NCBI GenBank assembly: GCA_951799425.1
Contig: OX637394.1
Coordinates: forward strand, 4,599,501-4,663,500
DNA length: 64,000 bases
Direction of reading: 5' to 3'
Origin: Ilex aquifolium
Lineage: Eukaryota; Streptophyta; Magnoliopsida; Aquifoliales; Aquifoliaceae
Shown: positions 39,210 to 50,465 of the stretch, in pieces
Layout: every line of letters starts with the position of its first letter
How positions within the stretch are numbered: the stretch's first letter is position 1
Position numbers and translations under genes: made by a program
The notes under the pieces: generated by a model
Databases searched by the model: none
What the model saw: only the letters and a program-made list of their open reading frames with translations
What the model was told of the DNA's origin: nothing

Positions 39210-42200
39210 CTAGCTGGAGTAGAGGCGTAGCCTTAGATAAAGGAATAATGCTGTTGAAGCAGCCACAGCATAGGGGAACACAGTCCAAATTCCCTGTACA
39301 ATTCCAAAGATTAGATTCCGTAATGCATATGGCAAACAATTTCCAGAACATGAGCACAATTATATACCACAACGGTTGCAACAGTTGCAAGGGCGAACAC
39401 AGGACGCTCTCTCAATAAGAATCCAATCCCCAACTGAGCTTCAAAAGAGAAGAGAACAAGAAGGCATTAGCTAGCCAGTTACTAGCCGCTTAAGGAGTGT
39501 TTCTACGGCCTTCAAAAACTAAGAAGAACAAGGCACCAAGTTGGAACCAATATTTGAAAAATGAAGAACTGTGCTAGTGCCTTCCTTCCATAGGCATTTT
39601 GTAGAATATACTCCAAACAAAAATTTGAGTACTCATCAGAAGATCCACAATCTGCACTTGAGTATGCATCTTCTTACTTAAATTAACAGATATGCTCAAG
39701 ACTCAATATCTCATCTGGAAACAACCTAATCGTCTAAACAGTAATGATAAGAAGTTTTCTTTTTTATGCTCGTGTGTCTATGGGTGATATTTTCAGCAAA
39801 ATATTACAATTAAACCCAATCACCTGAACTGGAAGAGTGATCAAGCCACCACAACAGACACCAGCAAAGAAACATTCTGGAGATATGTCCTGCATTAAGA
39901 CAAAAAATAAGACAAAAAAAAATTCAGCAAGTGTGGATGCAATAAACAGTCTAGACAATAGTTGAATTTTATCTGACATGACAATAGCAAATTTTTTTTT
40001 ATCTGACATGTCAAAGAATCAGACGGGGAAAAGAAGTTCAATAATCAAATGCACATGTATGATAGATCACTATAGAATGCTTGAAACTGAAGTAACTGTA
40101 CAAAAGAAAGTGCTGTAGGTGGTGCAAACAGAAGATTAAAAATGTCATCAAAATGAGATTGCTTTGAGGTTTAGAGAAAATAGACTAGTTACATAAAAGA
40201 AAGGCTTAACAACTCCCACTACACAGATGGTGTACATTTTACAATTCGGCAAAGGTTAATGCAAGTATCAGATCCCATCAAAATACTTCAAACAAGTGCT
40301 TTATCAGCGTACAACATTAAATTGCATGTATGTGTATATTAGGCACTAACAACCACCTGGCTCAGATGGAAATAAGTGAATAGTGCATTGAACACAAAGC
40401 GACTTACTCAACCACCAATCATAATAGAGTTAAACAAGACTGAAGGTGATAAGACAACAAAAAAGGAACTTATATTGCAGGCTTGCAGCAACAAGGACTT
40501 ATAGAATGATTCAAGTGATAGTAAAATGATGGAAAAGTAACATAGTCTCAAAGACATAGTTACTAACCAGTGCTCAAAGACATAGTTACTAACCAGTGCT
40601 CCTGCTAGGAATGCTGTCGGATTTCTCACTCCAAGGGAAAATCGTTCTACTGTACATCAGAATGCACAAATCATGAAACAAGATGTGAAGTCCAAGGAAA
40701 AGCAAGCATTGTATGCACATGTTGATGCACTAGCTGCATTGCATAAGACGGGCAAACTAGGCACTTATAACTGATAAAGCACTCTATCAGAACTGTTGAC
40801 AATGCTGCAGTGTTTATTATTCAGGACTGTAGCATTTTTTGGGCGAAGTAGCAATTACTGTCCACGCTACTATAATTACTTAATTTAGGTTTGTTATTTT
40901 TCATTTAGAAGGAAATCAACTGTTAAGTTTTCTAGAAAGTTTTGTTTTATTTAAGGTCTTGGAAATTAAGCAATATATTGCTTGGGAATTAACTCATCTA
41001 GGTTCTCTGAGTCTCTCATACAAACAATAAATGTTGAATGTGAGGACAAATGGAGAGTCTAGGACTTTATCTTTATTGGAACTTGTTTGTTCTTTGGGCA
41101 TCTAATCCCCTAGTAAAGCAACCACTTGGTTGGAACAGGTTTCTTTAATCTCTGTTTAGAATTGTTAATTGAATCCACCTCTTGATTATTCTCATGTCCC
41201 TTTACTATGTAGTCTGGTCAGTCAGCTGCACAGACAGCATCAAGATGCATCGGAGCAGGTTTTCCTGTGTAGGCATTTAAGATTGAGTGATCAAGTTAGA
41301 AATATGAATAATTTGCAATTCCTTATGTAAGAGGACAGCGAATCATTCCAGAACGAAGGGAAGCATGTTGTTGCAGATTACAAATTGCCTATTGCTTAAA
41401 CCTTTTCAGAAAGACATTATTCTTATAGAATTACCTCAAAATTTTATGTTCTACATAGATTTCTTTGATCTTCAGCCAGGTAAATAGTATCTTATCAATT
41501 TCCAGCAAGAAAGAAAGTTAGATAAAGAGGTATTTGTCATTGTCAATGCAAGGAACTCAGGCCAATATTGCCATCTACCAAGTTTATTAATTAAGTCATT
41601 TTAAAAACACAAGTTCGCATAAGATTTACCATCTTCTCATCAAACTAATGTTGAGAAAACCAAAAAACAACGTAAGTGGTGCTATACTATCATCTCGAAA
41701 GGAGAGGTAGATTTCATTAGTGTAATATGTCCTCAGATACACGTAGGAGGCAATATTTACTTGGAGACACTATAACGTCCAAGTAATTTGTTTCCTAGTA
41801 AGTACCAGCACCCAAATGAATACTGATGCAACAATTCATCAAACTTCCATGGAATGCAAAATTATGACAATATCTCGTTGGCATGAATTTACGTAGTATA
41901 TATGAATAAGTTTGTTGACTAACACATTACAACCATGCACACAAACAAAATAGTCCAAAGAAGAGAAACATGCACAAAAATAGAAAGCAAAAAAAAGTAA
42001 GCAGCTTTTTTAACTTACCAAAACCTACGAGATTCCCATATTGTTGAACTACAGATGTGATATTCATTGCTCTCTCCTTGCCGATCCCCAACTACAGTTC
42101 TCATCACTAATAAGTCCACCAAAGTGCAAGTAGGTTGAACTATATGTGTACATGTGTTAAAAATGTGTGGCAGAACATACCTTTGAACAAACATCATCAG

Positions 42201-44617
42201 ATGCCCCAGATTGCCTAAAGAGCTTCCCCATGTAAAATGGAATCAAGTCACTAAGACAAACACCCCTGAAGTTTTGTACCACCAATTAAGTCTTACAAAT
42301 ACAAAATGTAGAAAATTATAATAGTGCATTGCCCAAGCCCTTGAAGGCTCCATTATCAAAGTAAATTTTAGGCAAAAATTGGTAATGGAGCATTGGTTCC
42401 TACACAACTATGAAAATAAAATAAAGTTGCCACTAACCAGTATACCCACAAAATTGTGGATATTATGTATGAAGCATTTCTGGAGAATGACTCAACAAAG
42501 GACTGCCATGTCCCTTCCAAAGAGAGCATCCTTGCTATGGAGATGCCAACCTACACCATTAACCAGCAAATGACATTATATTCAAAAGATAACCTGTTGG
42601 TGAAAAAACAGAAAACCCAATTCTAGAGAGGTAAGAGTTCTAAAGTCTGTGAAACAGAAATACCAGTACAAAAGGACAGACCCATATATTTAGAGCTTCT
42701 TCACTAATGAAAAGTCCACAACCTGCAGCCATCAGGAGCCAAAAGTAGATCCATCTGCAATAATGAAATCAGGAGAATATTCAAAAAAAATTCCATGTCA
42801 GCGAGAAGAAACATAAGATGCAAAAAGGCAAGGCAGTTTTGCTTGCATTAAAATCATAGGGTGAACATGAGAGAAATAAAACATTTGGGGCGGACACTCA
42901 ATTATTCAAGCATCAAGTAAACTATATCACATTACATTCTAGTGTAATAATTCTAACATGATCAGTAAAACTTGACTGGAAGAGGGGAAAGAATAGAAAC
43001 TATAGTTTATAGAGTTGAACAAACTAATAGTCCAAAAGGATAGAAGCAATGTGTCATATCAGGCAGGCTCAAGAGCAAATAACTGAGGTTCGATAAAGCG
43101 CAGAAGAGAACTAGGTGCATACCCTGGGGCATACTCTGGGAGTACAACTCTGTATCCAAAAGCTTTAAAAGTGAAACCAACAGCAGGAGCAGCAACAGTG
43201 GAAGAGGACGAAGCATCAGCAAGATATGGAAATCCAAGCAACCTACCTTGATTAGGCTGCTTGAGGCCAATAGATACTAATGTAATTGTTGCAGCTATGC
43301 CCAGCACTATTGCTAATTTTGCCAGGAATGAACTTTCTGTACCGGCAGTTTTATTTTCCAGATTTTCAAATACCTTGTCAGTAACCTTATTTTGTCCCTC
43401 TGGAGTATTCCTTGATATTGCAGCTTCATAATTTTCTGCATCTTCACCCTGAAAGCTTTTAACTCTACAAATACCGAAGGGAATCTATCACACAAACATA
43501 CATGCCACATGTGCAATAAACTATAGTCAATGGCTTACTGCTCAAAAATGGATAGACCCAAGGTCTCATACATGCTCTTATTTAATTAGATAAGGTTTTT
43601 TTTATTGCTGATAGTAAATCCTATTTTCGGAAAACCCGAGAGATACATCCACACATTAGACAACAAACGAATTACAACGCACATAAAATGTTACAAGCAG
43701 AGTCCCACTAAGCAAGACAGCTGAACCATATCAATGTGGCAAACAGTTTTCACATGCAGATCATACCAATTTTAACCATAACTGTGTCAGATCATGCCCC
43801 CGTTGGTCCAATATGAGGGTTTGAAGAGGGGTACCAACTACCAACGTAACCGAAGTTTATGATGAGATGTTTTGTATTTCTGTAGAAGTTAGATGCCTGT
43901 ACATAGCATTACGTAGTACTGGTCCAGAAGGTGTTGTTTTTAGATTCAAACTAAATTCCAGTGCATTTATGAGTTCAATAGGAAGGCGGTATCTTTTTTC
44001 TTTGTGAAGCTTTTCCCAGGAAAAGTACTTGGGAAAAGGACTATGTTATGTTATGAACAAAGCATTTTAATAAGGTATTGTGGTGAGAAGGGATAATTGT
44101 TGTTTTAGATCAGAGACTATTACAAAGAGGGGACGATGACATTCGAACTTACGAGAGTGGCAGTTGCCAACGCTAACCTCATTCGCTTGTCAGCCTAGCA
44201 ACAAGGTTGTAGCACCTTGCCTGTGCCCTATCCTTCAGGACTTAATGACACACAACGTTTGGCATTGACTACGACTTTCTTAACATTACAATTCTACTCC
44301 ATCTATGTAATCTTTTCTCTGAGAAAACTAATTGAATTAAGGAAACAATATGGCACATTAATATATATATATACATGTATAGACATACAAACATATAGAA
44401 GCAATAAAAAGAGAAGAGAGATATAGAGAGAGAGAGGATGAGATTACAGTAAAGATGAGGATTTGAAGAATTGGGGCAAATTTGTGAGTTTTGAATCTTC
44501 TGAGAATGCTCTGCGACGAACAATGATAATGTTCGAATGGTTCAAGTGTCGTGGTCTGGAGGATTGGCACGTTTGTAGGGGCGGGCGTAACGAAGACCCA
44601 TACGTCAGGACCGCCAT
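39210..44617 (-). CDS. Plastid-targeted DedA/VTT (SNARE-associated Golgi type) membrane protein
   Basis: Ten exons on the minus strand join in frame to 375 residues: 44617-44448, 43464-43123, 42754-42682, 42550-42438, 42265-42181, 42091-42019, 40649-40594, 39889-39824, 39433-39368, 39293-39210. The N-terminus (MAVLTYGSSLRPPLQTCQSS, then Arg/Ser-rich) looks like a chloroplast transit peptide. Several hydrophobic segments follow (LAIVLGIAATITLVSIGL, WIYFWLLMAAGCGLFI, YIISTILWVYWGVCLSD). The core resembles DedA/VTT proteins: YMGKLFRQSG, then FVERFSLGVRNPTAFLAGAL, where family members have an Arg-rich GRF-PG-R loop. DedA/VTT proteins are membrane proteins linked to lipid scrambling or proton-coupled transport. 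The substrate here is unknown and the family call is by pattern only. A 26-bp duplication copies the exon 7 donor. A 28-codon upstream frame overlaps the start. Confidence 0.8.
40549..40600. repeat. 26-bp tandem duplication that duplicates a splice donor
   Basis: caaagacatagttactaacc plus agtgct occurs twice head to tail. On the coding (minus) strand each copy contains agcactg/gttagt, so exon 7 of the DedA-like gene has two identical donors 26 bp apart. Using the distal one would shift the frame. Confidence 0.95.
40800..41180. mobile_element. Possible LTR remnant in DedA-like intron 6
   Basis: The stretch has the texture of a plant gypsy LTR: ctgtagcatttttt and gcaattactgtccacgctac near the left, aattaagcaatatattgctt in the middle, and aataaatgttgaatgtgagg further on. 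No ends or target duplications were found, so this is a tentative call. Confidence 0.3.
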
Positions 44618-45036
44618 TGCAGAAGTTTGGGAGGTCTGACTGGACCACTGAAACCTATGCTGCTGCGATAAGACTTAGGAGGTAGTTCCATTCCACTCCA
44701 TGTGTTTGGGCCGTTGGGCGTGAATGGTCAGAGAGGGAATCAGTGGGATATTCTATTTTTAATGGTGAGATACCCATGGAAAAGGAAAGCTCTCAATGGA
44801 TTTTTTTTAGCAATGATCGGAACTAATTTATTGATATAATTTATGACCTAATTTATTGTGATCTTTGTATTGATTTTAGACCCTATCAAATATTAGAATT
44901 TGGTGTTGATTCAATGATTTCTATGAAAGCCACATCATTATGTCAACAAATTAAGTCAGATTTTTAGGTCTAAATAATATTATTCTTTTTTTTTGAGTGT
45001 CCCGATATAAACCCGCCTTGTGTGATATTGAAAAAT
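44618..45036. other. Promoter region of the DedA-like gene and flanking repeat
   Basis: The gene reads leftward from 44,617, so its promoter should start here. Bases 44,815-44,990 match the dispersed repeat at 26,535-26,700 (ggtgttgattcaatgatttc, ccacatcattatgtcaacaa). Confidence 0.5.
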
Positions 45037-45133
45037 GATTAATTGTACCGGAGGTCTATAAAGTATGGAGTTTTTTTTTATTTTGGTCCCCAGTGTTTTA
45101 ATTTTATCGTTTGGGTCCCTGAAATATTGAATA

Positions 45134-45702
45134 TCTATATAATAAAGTAGCTTACAATTCAAATTTCAAAAGATAAACAAAATGACTTTTACTTTTCGCG
45201 GTTGAGATCGCTTTAAATTTTACTTTAAAATTAATCTAAGGGTTAATATTAACACCCTAAATTTAATAGGAAAAATAGGACCCTAAAAGTGTGTTTGGAG
45301 TGATTTTTTAAAAGTACTTCTATAAATTATTTCTCATAAATACTTTAAAAAAAATAATAGTGTTTGAAACCGCTCTACCACTACCTCTACCTCTACCCCC
45401 ACCCCCACCACCACCACCACCGTCGTCGCCGTCGCCGCCGCCGTCGCCACCGCCGCCGCCACCATCGCCGCTGCCCTTGCCGCCATCACCGCCACCACAG
45501 TCATTGCCACCCACCACAACCATCACCGTCTCTTACCACCACCACTGTCGTCCACCACCTCTCACCCCCCACTACAAACCGATGCTTAAATTCATTTATC
45601 TCTTCTTTATGTTTGTGATTTGATTTTGGATATAAATACAAATATGTTTATTGTTTACCATTTTTTTATTACACTGTGCCTTCAGGCACAAACAATAACT
45701 AG
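45134..45702 (+). mobile_element. Non-autonomous Helitron (569 bp)
   Basis: It starts TCTATATAATAAAG and ends CTAG. The perfect hairpin GTGCC-TTCA-GGCAC (45,676-45,689) lies about 10 bases before the terminal CTAG. It sits exactly between an A and a T of the host MITE: ttgaata before, tgtttctatatgg after. The related MITE copy at 23,214 shows the empty site, ttgaatatgtttttatg. All four hallmarks of a Helitron are present: TC start, CTRR end, 3' hairpin and A/T insertion without target duplication. There is no Rep/helicase. Confidence 0.9.
45375..45560. repeat. GC-rich CCACCG-type repeat tract inside the Helitron
   Basis: A block of cc(a/g)cc(a/g)ccg triplet repeats is far richer in GC than its surroundings. 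Open frames on both strands give poly-Pro, poly-His or poly-Gly/Asp strings. This is typical of low-complexity DNA and not evidence of a gene, though it may derive from a captured exon. Confidence 0.85.
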
Positions 45703-46164
45703 TGTTTCTATATGGTCCATTAAGCAGACAGTGTCCACATTGCTAAAGATTTTTTATCATAAATTTATCACATGATACTTAAATATGGACAAAAAAATAA
45801 TTTGGATAACTCTTGACCAAATATTTACTCAAATTTTGGTTAAATACATACCTAAATTATACAGTTTTTTATCATGAGCTATCCAATTTTTTGTCAAAAA
45901 CTATTCATATTATACATTTTTTTGTCAAGAGTTACCCAAATTTAGTTTAAGAGCTATCAAAATTATTTTTTGTTCATATTTAGCTATTATGTGATAAGTT
46001 TATGATAAAAATCGTTAGCAATCTATACGTTGTTTACTTGAAGGACCATATAAAAACATATTTAATACTTTAGGGATTAAAATGATGTAATTGAAATATT
46101 GGGGACTAAAATGAACAAATCTCATACTTTGGGGACCTTTAGTGCAATTAACTCATTGAAAAAT

Positions 46165-47488
46165 AGTCCTTTTTTTCTAATTTCTTTTTAAAAATAATTA
46201 TTGTTGTTAGAACGGATCAATATTAAGTTTTTTTTTTTCAATGTATTTTTTCTAAATTTCTTTTAACAGTAGATCACCACAATAAATTGACCTGTGTCTC
46301 ACTATATATAAACATATCCCCTAGGGTCATGTTTGTTTCGAGTATTACATGGTATTATAAGGTGGGATAGAAGGAAATAATATGTTTTTTTTGTATTATG
46401 TTTAAGCATACGGTATCACCGATTTTTTTTTTACGGTATCACTGATTCATAGCATCAGATTCTTTATTTTTTATGTCGATTTTTTATATTATTCGGAATT
46501 TTTTTGGTATAAATTGTTATATCATGTATTATTGCGTTACACAAACGGAATAATGGAATTGATGATGTTAAAGGTAAAATAGTATATTTGTTATATAAGA
46601 TGTGATAGAATATATGGTTGTTTGTGGGACCTACCATAGTACATATTGAACAAATAAACATGAGAGGGAATTGAAATACTTTCTATTATTGGTACTAATT
46701 TCTATTAATATTAAAAATGTAAAAAATACATTTTCAATACCACCCATATTTAATCCCCTAAACAAACATGCCCTACAAGTATATGGTGAGCAATGTACCA
46801 ACCATTCTACCGAATTCCTTTTCACACATCCATTGTGACTTATTTTGGCGCATGCTTTTGTGTAATGGAATGCAAAAGCAATGTTCATAATTTTAATACC
46901 AATGGTACGACTTATCTATCGTGTGTTTATTGTGAGGCTAGTGGTTAGTTTAATGATCATTCTTCTATTATTAGATCTTAAAGTCACATGTTTAAACTTC
47001 ATAGCCTCTTATAATAGTGTTTGACAAAAAAAAAAAATAGTGCACTATTGAAAGAAGGGGGTATATGTTCTAATTTATATAAAACTTGAAAATCCAGCAG
47101 TCATGCCTAAAACTGTTAACCAAACCGAACTATTCGAACTCGGTTCATTTTTTGCTCGTTTAAGTTTAACTCGTTTTCTAATGAGCAAAATTTGAATAAT
47201 TTTTTAGACTTATTTGAAAAACGAGTCCAACAGACTCGCCTCGAAATTCAACACACTCGACTAGTTTATGTGCAAATACTTGGACTCGGCTCGGTTTCGG
47301 CAAGTTTTGGACTCGTTCAAGCTTGACTCATTTTCTAAACGAGCCGAACTTGAACAATTTTTTAAACTCAATTAAAAAAACAAGTTTGTTAGGCTTGGCT
47401 CGAACTTGTTTGAACTTGTTCGACTATCAGGCCTAGCCGTGCCATTATGTTAACTATTGATGTATATCACTAAAAATTATATCATGTT
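46165..47488. other. Gene-free DNA with a dispersed repeat of actcgg/gagccg motifs
   Basis: No gene is recognised. Bases 47,110-47,440 carry alternating motifs such as gaactcggttca, gactcggctcggttt, aacgagccgaacttgaac and ggcttggctcgaacttg. This is a style of non-coding repeat common in plant genomes, and its class is unknown to me. Confidence 0.4.
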
Positions 47489-48204
47489 TGATGATGCCTA
47501 AAATAAATAGACACGAGCTCAGGAAATAAGCTCAGGTCAGGAGCTCCGGTAGAATAAGCAGAGTTCATCCAGCAGTGGTCAGAGCTCGTCTAGTCAGCGC
47601 TAAGAGCTCCCAGCCGGGGACACATGTTGGGAAATGATGAATGGACAGCAAGATGACAACGGATACAGTTATAAAGGAAGTAGAACCAATCCAAGGCATG
47701 AAACCCGTATTCAACTGCGATCCCCTCTTAAAACTAAGGAGAATCCCACGAAAGAAGGCAAAGATCTCTCCATTTGAAGCCAGCCATAAGGAGTTTAGGT
47801 AACTCCGGAATTATGGATGAAGATAGGGCACGATCCCTTCAATATAGGAAGTAATTCCGGGTTAGAAGTAAGCAGGAGGCCATAAAAGGGGAAGGCAACC
47901 TCCATCACAAAAAAGAAAAAAAAAGGCTAGGAACCCTAATACCCTGAGTATTCGACTGTAACACGTTCAACTGATGAATAAAGAGAAAGGAACAAGAGCC
48001 TCCATTGGAGAGTGGACTAGCCGAGCTCACTAGCCGGTGAACTACTATATTTCTATCGTATTTCACACATTATACATGACTAGAAAAAGCATTCATTCAC
48101 CACTTCATGAGCCTCGTAGCTCAGATGTCATATCAATCCCCATGCAAACTGTTCATGCCAATTAATTTAGTTCCATAGCTCATCTCCGAAGGTTTACACC
48201 ATCA
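47489..48204 (+). repeat. 5' LTR (716 bp)
   Basis: It begins TGATGATGCCTAAAATA and ends TTTACACCATCA. A TATA-like cataaaaggg lies at 47,881 and an aataaa polyadenylation signal at 47,977, in the expected U3-R order. Confidence 0.97.
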
Positions 48205-48206
48205 GT

Positions 48207-48229
48207 TTGGCGCCGTCTGTGGGAACGAC
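48207..48229 (+). other. Primer binding site
   Basis: Directly after the LTR lies TTGGCGCCGTCTGTGGGAA. TGGCGCCGT matches the complement of the 3' end of plant tRNA-Asp (ending ACGGCGCCA) for nine bases and then diverges. The tRNA assignment is tentative. Confidence 0.6.
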
Positions 48230-48266
48230 TGTTCCTTCTACAAATAAGCTGGTCTTTCAGTGACTG

Positions 48267-50465
48267 ATGGTAACGACACGAAATATGAGCAGAAGTCAAA
48301 CAAACCTACCGCGAATGCAAGACCCACCGGAAGCTACCAACGGCAGACAACCCGGGAATATCCCAGAGGTCAATTCCCCCATTAATAACGAGTTGGAGGC
48401 CCTTCGCCTCGTCAACCAACGCTTACTAAAAGAAAATGAAGAGCTATCAAAGCTCGTACAACGCCCACAGGAGGCACGACCGGCCCAAGAAGGCCAGAGT
48501 AATCCCCCTTACAGAGAACGGCGACACTGGGACCTCCTTAGAGAGGTCGGCGAAGGAGGAGAAAGCAGCCATACCAGGGGGTATGCTCCTTTTGTACCCC
48601 CTAGGAATGGCCATAACGACGAGGTGCAAAGTCAGAACGACGGGGGGGATAGGGATGATTTTTTCCCTTATCCTCAGGACAGGAAAGAGCAGCGCTGGGA
48701 ACAACGCTTCAAAGACATCCAGCAAGAGCTCAGCCACATGAAAGAGGCTGTAAAAAGCAAGGCTCCGGTTACCATGGATATCTTGGTTCAGCAAACTGAG
48801 TCCCCATTCACCACGGGAGTGCTACACTTCCCTCTCCCACCTAAGTTCAGAATGCCTCAAATAGAGGTCTTTGACGGAACGAAAGATCCCGTGGATCACC
48901 TCAACACTTACAAGAACCAGATGGAGTTGCATGGATACCAGGATCCTGTACGTTGCAGGGCCTTTGCCATTACACTGAAAGGTTCTGCCCTAGCTTGGTT
49001 TAACAGGCTCCCACCAGCCTCTATCTCATCCTTCAAAGAGCTCTCCATAGCTTTCGTATCTCACTTTATAGGAGCTCGGATATACAGAAAGCCGAGCTAC
49101 CACCTACTAAATGTGAAACAGGGGCCCCAAGAAAATCTGAGGTCATACGTGCAAAGGTTTAACTCGGAGACATTGAAAGTAGACATTACAGATGAAAAAT
49201 TTGCTATAACGGCTTTCATTGCTGGATTGGGAGTGCAGTCAAAGGACTTGATGTTCTCTATATCGAAGAACCCTCAGGCAAGTATGGCTGAAGTATTAGC
49301 CAAGGCAGAGAAATATATAAATGGAGAAGAGGCACTCCTTTCTAAGGTAGGAGGTACATCTTCACGAAAGGAGAAGGAAAAAGAAGAAAAGAGAAGGGAC
49401 CGGAGTCCCAGGAAGGAGAAAGGGCGGGAAAGGTCCCCAAGAAGGGATAGAGACCGCTCACCCAAGAGGAGAGGAAATGTCAGAGATCGTTTGGGTCCCA
49501 TGCAGCCAGAACTACAGCCCAGATACGGACCTCAGCGATTTACCCCTCTCACTGCCGTTGTGTCACAAGTATTGTATGAGGTCCAAAACGAAAGGTTCTT
49601 GAGATGGCCACCTCGGATGAAGGCAGACCCGGCAAAGAGAGACCCCACGAAGTACTGTGATTATCACAGGGATCATGGACACCACACTGATGATTGCATT
49701 CAGTTAAAGAAGGAAATCGAGTTCTTGATCCAGCGAGGTCAGCTGCGTCGTTTTGTCGCCAACGACAACCAGAACCAAGCTCTTCCACCTCCACCACCTC
49801 GGCAGCCGGCACCTGCGCCGCACCAGCAGCCTCTAGGGGAAATAAGGGTGATATCTGGAGGGTTCGCAGGAGGTGGAGAGTCAAGCTCAGCTCGGAAGGC
49901 GCATCTCCGGCGGATCAGAGCCGAAGAAGCTCTCGAAGTGTACGCTGTATCCAAGGCACCACGCTTGGATACGGCTATCACTTTTTCAGATGCTGATTTA
50001 GAAAGGTGCCAATACCCCCATGATGATCCACTGGTGGTACGAGCTGTGGTGGCAAATAGAACAGTTCATCGGGTTCTAATTGATAACGGGAGCTCGGCTG
50101 ATATTATTTTCGCACCTGCGTTCGACAGGATGGGCATAGGAAGGCAGAAACTTGAGCCAGTAAGCACTCACTTACTGGGATTCTCCGGGGAAAAGGGTGC
50201 TCCCCCTGGGTTCAATCCAGCTCGTGCTCACCCTGGGGGACCCACCTTGCCAAGCCACTACCACTGTCAAATTCCTAGTAGTCGATGCACCATCTGCGTA
50301 CAACATCTTGCTTGGAAGGCCATCCTTAAATTCTATGAAGGCAATCCCATCTGCCTATCATTTAGTCGTGAAGTTCCCTACAGAAAATGGAATCGGAGTG
50401 GTCCGAGGAGACCAGCGCGTAGCACGGGAATGCTACATGGCTTCTATAAAAAGGAAGGAGGTTGA
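48267..50465 (+). CDS. gag: Retrotransposon Gag and start of protease
   Basis: The frame starts 62 bp after the 5' LTR (MVTTRNMSRSQTNLPRMQ). An N-terminal coiled-coil-like stretch (NNELEALRLVNQRLLKENEE) precedes the retrotransposon Gag domain at about residues 180-350 (IEVFDGTKDPVDHLNTYKNQ). A basic Arg/Lys/Ser-rich segment (about 365-415) follows, then a zinc-knuckle-like Cys/His cluster (CDYHRDHGHHTDDC) and the aspartic protease motif VLIDNGSS at about residue 602. After about position 50,195 this frame leaves the family pattern, and the protease continues in the next frame. The last 90 or so residues are therefore frameshift product. Gag forms the cytoplasmic particle that packages the element RNA. 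Confidence 0.85.
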   Translation: MVTTRNMSRSQTNLPRMQDPPEATNGRQPGNIPEVNSPINNELEALRLVNQRLLKENEELSKLVQRPQEARPAQEGQSNPPYRERRHWDLLREVGEGGESSHTRGYAPFVPPRNGHNDEVQSQNDGGDRDDFFPYPQDRKEQRWEQRFKDIQQELSHMKEAVKSKAPVTMDILVQQTESPFTTGVLHFPLPPKFRMPQIEVFDGTKDPVDHLNTYKNQMELHGYQDPVRCRAFAITLKGSALAWFNRLPPASISSFKELSIAFVSHFIGARIYRKPSYHLLNVKQGPQENLRSYVQRFNSETLKVDITDEKFAITAFIAGLGVQSKDLMFSISKNPQASMAEVLAKAEKYINGEEALLSKVGGTSSRKEKEKEEKRRDRSPRKEKGRERSPRRDRDRSPKRRGNVRDRLGPMQPELQPRYGPQRFTPLTAVVSQVLYEVQNERFLRWPPRMKADPAKRDPTKYCDYHRDHGHHTDDCIQLKKEIEFLIQRGQLRRFVANDNQNQALPPPPPRQPAPAPHQQPLGEIRVISGGFAGGGESSSARKAHLRRIRAEEALEVYAVSKAPRLDTAITFSDADLERCQYPHDDPLVVRAVVANRTVHRVLIDNGSSADIIFAPAFDRMGIGRQKLEPVSTHLLGFSGEKGAPPGFNPARAHPGGPTLPSHYHCQIPSSRCTICVQHLAWKAILKFYEGNPICLSFSREVPYRKWNRSGPRRPARSTGMLHGFYKKEGG

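Larger units (their letters stand above)
45037..46154. mobile_element. Long-TIR Mutator-like MITE interrupted by a Helitron
   Basis: The ends are gattaattgt and caattaactc. ATTGAAAAAT flanks both sides (45,027-45,036 and 46,155-46,164), a perfect 10-bp match covering the 9-bp target duplication of Mutator-like elements. Arms match the copy at 37,728-38,259. Without the nested insert at 45,134-45,702 the element would be about 549 bp, close to the 532 bp of the intact copy. Confidence 0.85.

Noticed and set aside
45320-45623. Open frames on both strands encoding poly-Pro, poly-His or poly-Gly proteins
   Set aside because: They come from a triplet-like simple repeat inside a Helitron, are open in several frames at once and lack any domain.
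49549-49884. Minus-strand frames opposite gag
   Set aside because: They mirror gag codon bias and show none of the antisense-gene motifs found further right.
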